Assembly: GCA_018806915.1 (NCBI GenBank)
Contig: JAGKQI010000091.1
Span: 930,001-994,000 of the forward strand
DNA length: 64,000 nt
DNA from: Phytophthora colocasiae
Lineage: Eukaryota > Oomycota > Peronosporomycetes > Peronosporales > Peronosporaceae
Direction: 5' to 3'
Shown: positions 1 to 9,002 of the stretch, piece by piece
Layout of the letters: every line of letters starts with the position of its first letter
Numbering within the stretch: the stretch's first letter is position 1
Program-made: the position numbers and the translations under genes
The notes under the pieces: generated by a model
Seen by the model: the letters and a program-made list of their open reading frames with translations, nothing else
Database searches by the model: none
What the model was told of the DNA's origin: nothing

Positions 1-1308
1 ATAAGCCACAGCACGAGCAGCATCCAGCATGTAGCCAATGCTGATGGCCAGTTGCTGTCTTGCAGGATGATGTTGTCGACAAACCTGATCATTCAAGGTT
101 TCTGCTAAACTGCCTTGGCAAAGCTGGAAGATGAGGCAAATGGTAGGCGGTGCAACACACATTCCGTGAAACTGGACGATGTTTGGATGGTTTAGTACAT
201 TGCACATGGCTGCTTCGTGGGAAAAGGCCGCCACTACCGCTTCTGAGCAATCGGAAGGAGCGTAAGCTTTGACGGCAACGTGAGTTTTATTCTTCAACGT
301 TCCTTGGAAGACTGTCGATGTGGAACCCACTCCAATCTGTCGGATAAGTTCCAAGTAAGCGAAGTCGATGACGCATTTCCGATTCATTTCGATGAACACG
401 TGTAATCCTTCAGCAGAAATACGTTCACTAAGACCATTCTCACGCTGGAAAAGGTCCTGCGTAGCACCTGCTTGCTGTCCAATTCCTCGCCAGTATTCGG
501 TATCAGCTTTTAGCACACGCCACACAACCAGAGGACAGAATGCTATGTAAGACAGGACCACAAACATGAATTTATGACTTACGTCGGCGGTATTTGGGTT
601 GAGAACGAAGATCATCAGCACCACTACGAGCAGGAAGAACCCAATTGCAACGGAACATAATTCACGGATGATTCTTTTGGTAGCACGACTTGGAGGTTTG
701 ACGAAAGCGTACACAAACGGAAGAATTATGAGACCATGTACGAACTGAAGTCCGATACTAAACTCCGTTTGTAGGTTTGGAGGCCCAAATTTCGTCACCA
801 GCCACACATACAGCATAGGGTAATAGGCCAGAAGGATCGATTTCAATACAACTCGTTTCATGGCTGCGAGCGACAAACTCTTCTCGAACATGAGCACTAG
901 CACAATAACTAACATGAACATGTTCCCATCGTGAAGCGATTCCAGAATAATTGGAGATACAAACACGTTGAAGTAGCCCGTTGCAAGTGTCGCCACGAGG
1001 AAGACGATGTAGACGCCATTAATAACACTCAACACGAACAGAATGGGCTGATAAGCTGGCAAAATTACTTTTCTTGCAGCCTTCGAGTCCCCTTTTAGAG
1101 CTCCAGCTCGATTCACTCTCATGTGCCAAATTAACCCCACGCAAAGCAGCCAAATTGTCACGAACCCTGCCAAAATGAAAACCAGAGTCACTCGCATGTG
1201 TTGAGCCCCTTTTTCCAAAGACTCTTCTTGTCCCGACCCGCTTGTTGTGTTACCCGCTGAATCAGCTAGGAAGCGCTCTTCAGAGCCCAAAAGTGCCGAA
1301 AATGGCAT
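1..1308 (-). CDS. 7-transmembrane receptor fused to protein kinase (5' part, cut by window edge)
   Basis: An open frame of 436 codons runs from ATG at 1308 to the window edge with no stop. After about 40 hydrophilic residues come roughly seven hydrophobic segments (the first around residues 38-60, the last near residues 235-255). A cytoplasmic protein kinase domain follows at about residue 310: glycine loop IGVGSTSTVFQG, catalytic lysine in VAVKAY, then the alpha-C and hinge region (HEAAMCNVLNHPNIVQFHG, LIFQLCQG). The catalytic HRD and DFG motifs would lie beyond position 1. The order is a multi-pass membrane module followed by a TKL-like kinase, as in oomycete receptor-kinase families; ligand and substrate are unknown. 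It shares strand with the GH16-like gene upstream, with a 0.6-kb gap. A split into two genes is unlikely because the frame is continuous. Confidence 0.8.
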   Translation of the reverse strand, partial: MPFSALLGSEERFLADSAGNTTSGSGQEESLEKGAQHMRVTLVFILAGFVTIWLLCVGLIWHMRVNRAGALKGDSKAARKVILPAYQPILFVLSVINGVYIVFLVATLATGYFNVFVSPIILESLHDGNMFMLVIVLVLMFEKSLSLAAMKRVVLKSILLAYYPMLYVWLVTKFGPPNLQTEFSIGLQFVHGLIILPFVYAFVKPPSRATKRIIRELCSVAIGFFLLVVVLMIFVLNPNTADVSHKFMFVVLSYIAFCPLVVWRVLKADTEYWRGIGQQAGATQDLFQRENGLSERISAEGLHVFIEMNRKCVIDFAYLELIRQIGVGSTSTVFQGTLKNKTHVAVKAYAPSDCSEAVVAAFSHEAAMCNVLNHPNIVQFHGMCVAPPTICLIFQLCQGSLAETLNDQVCRQHHPARQQLAISIGYMLDAARAVAY

Positions 1309-1922
1309 GTTCTCAACAGAATTCGGGTGTGTACTTGGTGATGACTTGAGGAATGGCAAACAATGAGTGAATTGCTGGAAAGTGAAGGGTGGGGGGCGTT
1401 TCGCTAATTGCTACCGGTCTTTTGACTGCAAAGCGCGTCTTACCACTTTTAGTTCAGCCATGGGAAGGGGTGGCAATACTGCTGACTTCTCGTGAATTCG
1501 CAACCGCATGAGTGTATTTACTAACAAGGACCCTGCTAGCAATTGATCCTAGCGTCTTCTGATCCACCAACTAACGGTATCAATCAGGAGACAACGGTGG
1601 AAAAACTTTGGTTCCACAAATGATTAGTAACTGTCCTCGATCATTGTTTGCAATAGGTCTGACCTCGTCCATTAAACAGACCGTTGGAGCGTTTGGAGCT
1701 CAGTTGTGTTCAACCACGCGCGTACTGATAGCTTTCACTAGTATTTTTAGTTGTAGATTCAAAAGTTGCCTCATCAATTCGATGTTATTCTTTTCACAAG
1801 AAACAAGAGAATGTTGTCTTGATTCGTTAACTAAACGAGAATAAACAAAAGCAAAAACGTTCACTGCTAGCCTTCTCCCACCAGTGTGAGGCAATATCCC
1901 TTCCTCTCAATACTCACGATCC
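1309..1922. other. intergenic region upstream of the receptor kinase
   Basis: No coding signal is seen on either strand. It holds the presumed 5' flank of the receptor kinase and the 3' flank of the GH16-like gene, both minus strand. Short open frames around 1608-1894 have no family features and look fortuitous. Confidence 0.5.
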
Positions 1923-3441
1923 CTAGTTCTTGGTGAAGATCTGGATGTTCTTCACCGTGAAAGAAGCACTGGAATCACCCTTCTTCTGCTCCTCCAAGAT
2001 GATACGGAAACTCTCGAAGAATGGGAAACCCGACGTGGCATCGTGGCCACCAGCCGTAGCACACTTGTCCGTAGCATCCACACCCCAGAAAAGCTGGGCG
2101 TTGTTGTAGATCTTGGACGTGACACCACCGCTGCCAGTTCCAACATCGTACGTGTCGACGCTGTTGAGCTTTCCGCCCTTAGTGATCGTCGGGTTCTGGA
2201 TCAGCTGAATGTACTGGCCCGTGCCGTCCGAGCCCCACACAGCAGCGATCGAGTTCTTCTCGTCGTTCGAAAATTGAGCGGTACAGCCCGAAGTCATCGG
2301 CTCGGAGTTCTGGTACCACGAACTCTTGGACGGACTAGCAGGGCAGAAGCACGGACTGCCATCAGCAGTAGCAGGACCCATGTGCATCGTCAATTGGCCG
2401 TAACTGGAAGCGCTCGAGAAACCACCGAAGCCGCTGTAGTCGTACGACGGATTGTCGGCAGCGTCCTGGGTAAACATCTCGAAGAGATCGAGTTCACCCC
2501 AGTACGGCCAGCCGTTGCCCTTGCCGAACTGGTCCTCAAGCTTGGTGTTCAGCATCCAAATGTTGGTGTCACTGGTACTGGTGCGTTCCCACTCAATGTA
2601 CACGACCTTCTCTCCGCTCCAGCCTTCCTTAGTACGAATAGGCTCAGCACTGTTACCAGGGTTCAAGGTGATACCGTCTTTAGTGACCATGTTCGAAGAC
2701 ACGGTGGCACCGCTAGAGTACTCCCAGTTGGATGCATCAGCCCAGTCAAAGTCCACAATGCTGTAAGCCAAAGCTTCACCAGATGAGCTCTGTGAAGGAG
2801 CCTGAGTGGACGTAGGAGTTGGCGTAGGGGTGGAAGTCGAAGAACCTTCCGTTGAGTCTGCAAAAACAGATCAACATTAGACAAAATGTACTAAAAACTA
2901 CACGACAAAGGATGATGAACTTACTCAGCGACCATCCCTGACCAGCTGAAGCCTCTCCAGCAACAGAAGCAGAGCCAGAGTTGCTGTAGGAATAGTATCC
3001 CGAACTTCCAGAGTTCGAAATCGAGTCCTTGGCAGCCTGAACAGCACCAGCATCTGAGTCCACCGGAGTCTGTTGCTCCGTCTTGGTAGCATCGTTAGCA
3101 CTGGTCGAAGGGGTACTAGCATTCTCCTTCTAAAGCACAATAAATTACCGATCAGAAAAAAAAAAAACTCATGGAAATTTATCTCGTAGACAAGAATGTA
3201 CCTCTGCAGACGTAGTGCTAGCCGACTGACTGCTGGAAGAAGAGACTCCAACCGAGACACCAATGACCACAACCGCCAGGAAGGCCAAACCAGCGTAAAT
3301 GGGTTTCTTACGACGCTGCAGACGTGCTTTAAGCGATTCCATGTCGTCCTTCTCATCGTAAGCGGCAGGAAGCGTGTGGACATTCTCGTCCATGTTACGC
3401 GTCGTGCTCACATTCGCGTAGTCGTCCAAAGCGTTGGCCAT
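1923..3441 (-). CDS. type II membrane-anchored GH16-like glucan hydrolase
   Basis: Three exons fit GT/AG splicing in phase: 3441-3202, 3129-2925 and 2857-1923, giving 459 residues. Introns are 72 and 67 nt, typical of oomycetes. Residues 1-46 are cytosolic and basic (LQRRKK). Residues 47-66 (YAGLAFLAVVVIGVSVGV) form one membrane anchor. A Ser/Thr/Pro-rich stalk follows (PTPTPTSTQ), then a C-terminal catalytic-like domain. WGELDLFEMF matches the GH16 signature E-[ILV]-D-[ILVF]-x-E with both acidic residues in place, and cysteines (CFCPAS, CTAQF, DKCAT) suggest an extracellular fold. GH16 enzymes cut beta-1,3/1,4-glucans, so a cell-wall remodelling role is inferred. The anchor means it is probably tethered rather than secreted. 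Substrate is not predictable, and a related concanavalin-like lectin is the alternative. Confidence 0.65.
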
Positions 3442-4540
3442 TGCTACAGTTTTTTGTCGAGACTTTCACTGTTTTGATCCGGTGCTTTTAGTATCAAGAC
3501 GTGTCGTTCGTGGCTTGTCCTGATTGAGAATGGGGATCGGAACTTCCGATTAGATAAAGCAAAGGCGGCAGAACCACACCGCGATCGCCTATTCGCACCA
3601 GACGACAGACGAGAAGCAAGCAGAGACCAGACCTGATGCACATCTGGTGTGGTACGATACTCAGATCAAGATGTCGAGGTTCAGCACGATTGTGACTTTA
3701 TATACGGACCAAATTACAGGATAAACTCTGATTAAGTAGTAATTGCAAAATTACAAAAAGCGATATTGTTATTCTGTAATACGGGTAAAATTATGTAGTC
3801 GAAAAACAAATGTGTAATATTAAATAAGAGATGTATCGGATTTGGCACGCATCTTTAACTTGATACCTGATTTTAGTCACTGCAAAAAACTAGTCGCACT
3901 CAAATCGCTAAAAGATTCGAAAGGGTCCGCCTTGAAGCTACATTTCCATTGCTACAGTGACTTCCACATACTTCCCTTGTGGATACAGTACATTTAGAGT
4001 TGGAGGTCTGCAGCGCAACATGGCGCCATACCATCAGGTCGACACGTCGCAAGTCACACCTTGTCTCGCCACCAAGTGGTGGCAAAACCCCGCTCAGTCT
4101 CTTGACTCGTTACAAGCCAAGTTCAACATTAGTGTGTGGCCTCACAGCCGTCGTCCTACCGCATCGCCTTTTGCCACTTGCACCCTTCATGTTGAGATTG
4201 CAAGTCGCTGCGTGAATCGCTTGTCACATGGTCATCAAAGTTCTTATCGTCTTGAGGAGCCTGGATGGCGCTGCACTGGTGCAATTCGAGAATCTTTTCG
4301 CGTTCATTTCTGTTTTCAGGAAGTGTACGCTGCTAGAAATTTGGAACGTCAACTACGTAGTTCAATTGACCCAACACAAATACTTACCCAAGTCGGCGCG
4401 AATAGATAGCGAAAAGTGCATAGGTACGCCACGTTGAACCGACGATCATGCTACGGTACCGATCTCGAGTGGTTGTGGAGGCACGTAAGCGTACATGTAC
4501 ATGAGTCAGGTTGCACATACTTATAGTATACATGTAGATT
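3442..4540. other. gene-poor stretch, promoter side of the GH16-like gene
   Basis: The first few hundred bases are presumably the 5' region of the minus-strand GH16-like gene. Several overlapping short open frames lie at 3957-4437 on the plus strand, the longest about 150 codons. None shows a signal peptide, known motif or consistent codon use, and their overlap in three frames argues for decayed, non-coding sequence. No repeat boundary was found. Confidence 0.4.
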
Positions 4541-4600
4541 GACGGCAGTCAGGCCGAATACTCAGTGGAGCATCTTCTGCCATTCCGTAATTATTGATCA
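4541..4600 (+). pseudogene. remnant of a multi-TM protein gene related to the one at 7251
   Basis: This stretch aligns with 7345-7400, the N-terminal coding region of the multi-TM gene downstream. Both read gaatactc.gtggagc.tcttctg and then ttccgt/ctccgt with attattg, encoding an EYSVE.LL motif. The copy here has diverged, hits a stop within about 20 codons and has no recognisable continuation. The MULE lies 60 bp further on. It shows that a paralogue of the receptor-like family once lay here. Confidence 0.5.
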
Positions 4601-4675
4601 TGCTCATGGGTCTGCGAAATTGAACAAAAGTTGACTCGACCATATAAAGAATGAACGACGGTTAGCTTTTTTTGT

Positions 4676-4711
4676 GTTCAGATACGGAACGGTTCTGGTT
4701 TTTGGAACGGG
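4676..4711 (+). repeat. MULE terminal inverted repeat, left
   Basis: These 36 bases are the exact reverse complement of 6549-6584. They begin gttcagatacgg and end ggaacggg. Confidence 0.9.
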
Positions 4712-5013
4712 GATTTTTTGCCCAGCTCGTACATTACCCGCTAGCAGTTTGCCTACGGCTGCTTCGTGCGTTGGCGTCTGATGCATATATAATAAGCTAT
4801 CGTTACAGTCTCTATACAACGGGGCGTTGCTGCAGGCAAGGGTAAGTTCCTCGTCATAATTGCCGCTTTTGATGTTACGTGTTGATGCTGTACGAAAAGA
4901 CTAACTATGTGTTGTTAGCAGATGTGTTGTGGATTAAAGGGTCTAACTAGGTTGTCAACGTTCCACTGACTGCCAATAACTCTCTACAACGTTTTACAGA
5001 GTGTACATGGCCT

Positions 5014-6455
5014 CTACGTGGTCATCGTAGTTTCCTCATCGACCTCCTGACTAGTTGGCAGCTCCACAGCAGTTGGAAGCTGGATGACTTCGCGCAGCAC
5101 TCTTTGCGCTCGACCTCGCGGAATGTCCGCTAGTCTTTGGGCGTATTCAGTAGACAACTGGTTAATCGTACTAACGAATGTCGCCATGGATGGATGAGGT
5201 GTCGGAAACCGCGTGTTAAGCTCGCGATTTAAACGCTCCAACGGATTATTTGTGCGTGCTACAAGCGTGTTATCCATACCACGAACATTCCAGACATCGA
5301 TCGAGTACTTAGTTATCCAAGTACGGTGGAAATATCCCCAGAACAACTCCCACTTTGCGCTGGAGTACTCAATACTTGCCTCAGCACAACGGCGATTGAC
5401 TTCAATTTTCACCCACGGAATACCACGCTTTTCAACGTACTGTGGCTCGACCACAGTAAGCATATCAATAACACCCGGTGTCATAGCTACACTACACTCC
5501 GCCTCGGTAATCATGTAGCGGCGCATTGCGCGTCGAAGCGCTTGTTTCATATGGAACAAGCAACCCACCACCATAGCATCAGGGAACTGGGTCTGCACTA
5601 CATCCATCAAACCAGCTTCAAAGTCACATATCACTTCTGCAGGGCTAAGCTGTTTGTCTGTTGCCTGGACAACATGGTGCATAATGTCCCAGTAGCTGTC
5701 CGACGAGCGAGAGGTACTCAGAACGTAGAATGCCGGCACAAATATTCCTGACGCTCGATCATGCACCATTAGAATAACACATTGTACGAATCCTTGTGGG
5801 ACGCACCGAAACGTGCCATCAACAAAGAGAGTGGTGTTGTTATAACGGAGCAAATTGAGAAGCGCTGGATGAGCCCAGCCGATCAGCCTATTTGGACTGC
5901 TCACGTCTTGAGAGTTTGCTGTCACAGAATTAAACTGGAAGAAGGACACAGGCTCGTTGAGAACCAGTGAGAGTGGTGGTATCTCGATGGCACCATGTAC
6001 GTTCCCGCTGTAGTGTAGCCTCCGAGCTCGGTAAATGCGCGACACAACTTGTGTTTCGGAAAGGCCGCGGACAACGGAGGGGTTGTCGTCGGCGTAGTAC
6101 AGACTTCGTAGCTCTTCCCATATTTGACGAGCTGGCCACGAGCTGGCCGCGTCACACTAGCTATCGCAAGACTATCGGTAGCGCTTCTCATGTCCTCCGT
6201 GACATCGACAATCGTGCCAGCGACCACATTGTTGCGGCAAGAGTGAGAGCGAGTAGGACGCCATTCCATAACAGCGATTGTAAACTCCAGCGCCCCCCCC
6301 CCCCCTCCCCTCCCCCGACAACCGCGGCGATAATGAGAACAGCGATACACGATCTTCTTTGACGATGTCCACGAACGCGCATACTTGAAACCCAGGTAAT
6401 GGCATGTAGATCGTTCTCCGGTGTCAAACGTCGGTACTCCCTGTGCCTCTGTCAT
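5014..6455 (-). pseudogene. MULE transposase, frameshifted by an 11-bp tandem duplication
   Basis: The N-terminal frame starts at ATG 6455 and contains a FLYWCH/WRKY-like zinc-binding region: CHYLGFKYAR, then YRCSHYRRGCRGRG and a distal THxC-type HSC. The downstream frame carries the MULE DDE domain (TTLFVDGTFRCVPQGFVQ, VICDFEAGLMDVVQ, then CLFHMKQALRR) and ends at 5014. The frames change where the 11-mer acgagctggcc occurs twice in tandem (6127-6137 and 6138-6148). With a single copy the two frames would be continuous through IWEELRSLYYADDNP. This duplication is therefore the likely inactivating event. The frame change is not explained by an intron, since no GT/AG pair fits. A run of 13 C at about 6292 lies inside the N-terminal part. 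Confidence 0.85.
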
Positions 6456-6548
6456 CTTGTTCTGAAGTGATCGTCAAACGGTGAGTGCTCCTGTACGGGC
6501 ATCGCCATCCAAAATCCGATCCAGCACTTCATCATTACAAAACAGATG

Positions 6549-6584
6549 CCCGTTCCAAAAACCAGAACCGTTCCGTATCTGAAC
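6549..6584 (-). repeat. MULE terminal inverted repeat, right
   Basis: These 36 bases are the exact reverse complement of 4676-4711. A poly-A/T tract and ggaaga separate the repeat from the 9-bp target duplication at 6601. Confidence 0.9.
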
Positions 6585-6609
6585 CAAAAAAAAATCTTCC
6601 TGAACGACG

Positions 6610-7250
6610 TGATCCTGAGAATGATGTATCCCGTTAAAGCCTCGTTCGGAAATTATCATTTGGATTAGAAACATTCTTCTTTATTGCTACTCGAGAATCA
6701 AAGATAGTGACTCTCAGCTGTTTCATCGTGGGAGTCCGAGGAGCTGTGGACATCGACGCGGACAAATCGGTGGGCCATTTGAAAGGAGGCGATTAAAGAA
6801 AAGAAGCAGTACGCTTTTCAAGCCGACACACTGGAAACACGAAGGAGAAAAAGATCAGAAAGAGAACGAGGCACACAACTTGACGTGTTGCAAGGGGTGA
6901 ATGACACATCTGGCGTTTACGCTTAGAAATCAACTATACGCATCGAATTATACTTGGATGTCGGGATTCGGAGTGACTACTGGAAAGAAACATGACAGTG
7001 AACGGGTCCAAGTAGCAATCGACTCTTCTTTTTGCTCCCACCACTGTACTACAATGATTTCAAGAAGAAGAAACCCCAATCCATCCAGTAGTTTGCAATC
7101 CTTATCCCGTATCCCGAAGAGATAATATCTCTATATTATAAGGACCGGATTCAGAAACAAATTAGGTTCTGCTTTCAGTGCTTTCAAAATATATTTTTTC
7201 TTACCAGGGTTTGATCTCAATCCAAAATTGGAGTGTACTCGAGGCAAATA
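6610..7250. other. non-coding region between MULE and the multi-TM gene
   Basis: Only short open frames without family features are seen. The last 100-200 bases are presumably the promoter of the plus-strand gene at 7251, including a pyrimidine-rich tract ending tttttttcttacc just before 7207. Confidence 0.4.
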
Positions 7251-9002
7251 ATGAAACTCGATGTGTCAGGGCAAAATGGTCTTTTGTCCTTCTTCTCACG
7301 GCTTCAACATAAACTCGAAGGGTTCTGGTACCGCAGTCAAATCGGACATCGAAGTGAATACTCCGTGGAGCGTCTTCTGTCACTCCGTGATTATTGTTTG
7401 AGAACTTCTGTGTCTCGGGTCCTTGCAATTTGCTTTCTCGCACCTGTTCCTGCCTTATTAACAGCTTTGGCGATCGATTGTATACCTTTGAAACCTCCTT
7501 CGGAAGGCTGGAAAGCAAATTATACACTTTGGATTCGATTATTTCTTGCAATGTTGATTGAAGCCATTGGGGTTCTGTTTCAAGTCCGAGCAGTGATTAA
7601 TCCTGGGACCATTTCCATCTCTGGAGGTGTGAAAATCGCCATAATTACTGCTGGACTTAGTGTAGTGACAATGGTTATCTTTGCTGTGTTGTGGAAATTC
7701 CCGACTCCGTTTGGCTACGTGCTGGTCATTGGTCCTTACGTTTTGTATTTCTCCATCTCGACTGCTTTTGTAGTTGGGAGACAGAAATTGACCCAATCTC
7801 CTACGCTTCGGAAGCAGTTCAAGTCTCAATTCATCATTGTCGCTAGTCAGGGACTGGTAGGAATGTGTTATCCGGTCTTTAGTGCAGTATTTAACCGACT
7901 ATCGGAAACCCAACAGACTTTATTCATCTTTGTGATGCCGATGATCAAGTTTTTCACGAAACAGAATATCGCGAATGCAGCCAAGAGTTACCACGAGTAC
8001 GTTGGTCCAGTGGTGGTCTTCTCTGTGGATTTATTCAACGTTTTTTACGTCGCAATTTGCATGCAAGCCTCGAAATCAGCCATGACGACCTTGGTTATCA
8101 TGATTTCAGATACGTTCCACGTCATTTTAGCACTTCGAGACATGTTTACCAGCAAAACGAACAGGATTAATCCAAGCAACCCAGTCGGTACACAACTGAC
8201 TCATTATCTCGAAGATTTACCGAAGTTGTTAGAACAGAAATTTCACGATGGAAGGTCTTTGGATCGTATCCGAGTTTTCGCTCCGTTTCCACTTCCACTG
8301 TCAAACAGCAGCAGAAAATGCATGAGTGAAATGACAGCTACAGGAAGGCTAACACAAGGAAAAAGTACAAGTCGATGGTGCTCCAAAGAGTCAATAAAGC
8401 AAACATCTGGCCCCAGTTTGAAAGATTTCCCGATGTTGACTCGATCAGAAGCCAAACAGAACCAAATTGTTCCAGCCACTGTAGTGGGGACGAAGATATC
8501 TTCCAGTGATAATCTGAACAAAGGCTCGTGTAATATTACCAAATATGTGGTTCACGATGGGCTTCAGATTCTGTTCCACTCGGAATAAATTCTGCTGGCC
8601 GAGTATATCGAATTTATGGTTCCGATGCTGTATGCGCTGTACCTGTCAGTGCTTTATCACCTACCAGTGGCTGCGTTCTACCCTCAATCGGCTTCAATGA
8701 CGTCTCAGAAACTTCGATCCACGGTGACAAACGTTTTAGTTTATGGAACGATTGAGTTTGCAGCTTTTGGTATCCTGCTGATTCTTTTAAAGCGCAAGTT
8801 GGGATTTTCACCGCTGTATCAGTTGGCTTTCGTACTTGAGACTCAAGCTCCTGCGTTACAAGGACATTTATTTGTATGGACGATAACGATTCTTCATCTT
8901 ACACTGGTGCATTATGGTACGCAACACTGTAAGCAGACTTACTTGGATTGATTTGTTCGTAATGCTGTCTTGTTTGCAGGTGTTGATTTCAATATTTTAT
9001 AG
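7251..9002 (+). pseudogene. multi-TM receptor-like protein, interrupted by one in-frame stop
   Basis: The start is ATG 7251. Exon 1 runs to 8916, intron 8917-8979 (63 nt, GTACGC...TTTGCAG), and exon 2 ends at TAG 9002 (tail GVDFNIL). The N-terminal part has RSEYSVERLLSLRDYCLR, then about seven hydrophobic segments between residues 65 and 275, a hydrophilic loop of about 140 residues, and three more membrane segments (VPMLYALYLSVLYHLP; VLVYGTIEFAAFGILLILL; LFVWTITILHLTLVHYG). A TAA at 8586-8588 falls inside the same frame just before the motif ILLAEYIEFMVP, with no frameshift on either side. From the family pattern the codon was probably Tyr (TAC/TAT). It is a very recent nonsense allele, a sequencing error or a read-through site. 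The 3' end overlaps the convergent RCC1 gene by 6 bp. Confidence 0.75.

Larger units (their letters stand above)
4661..6600 (-). mobile_element. complete Mutator-like element (MULE) with TIRs and 9-bp target duplication
   Basis: A 36-bp perfect inverted repeat (4676-4711 and 6549-6584, core GATACGGAACGGTTCTGG) sits just inside both ends. Outside it the ends differ slightly (gttagct7 versus ggaagat9). The 9-bp direct repeat tgaacgacg flanks the element exactly (4652-4660 and 6601-6609); this is the duplication length of the Mutator superfamily. The 1.94-kb element carries one gene, a MULE transposase on the minus strand, now frameshifted. Confidence 0.88.

Noticed and set aside
2043..2786. 247-codon plus-strand open frame across the GH16-like gene
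   Set aside because: It is the antisense shadow of the GH16-like exon, which has domain motifs and proper splice sites.
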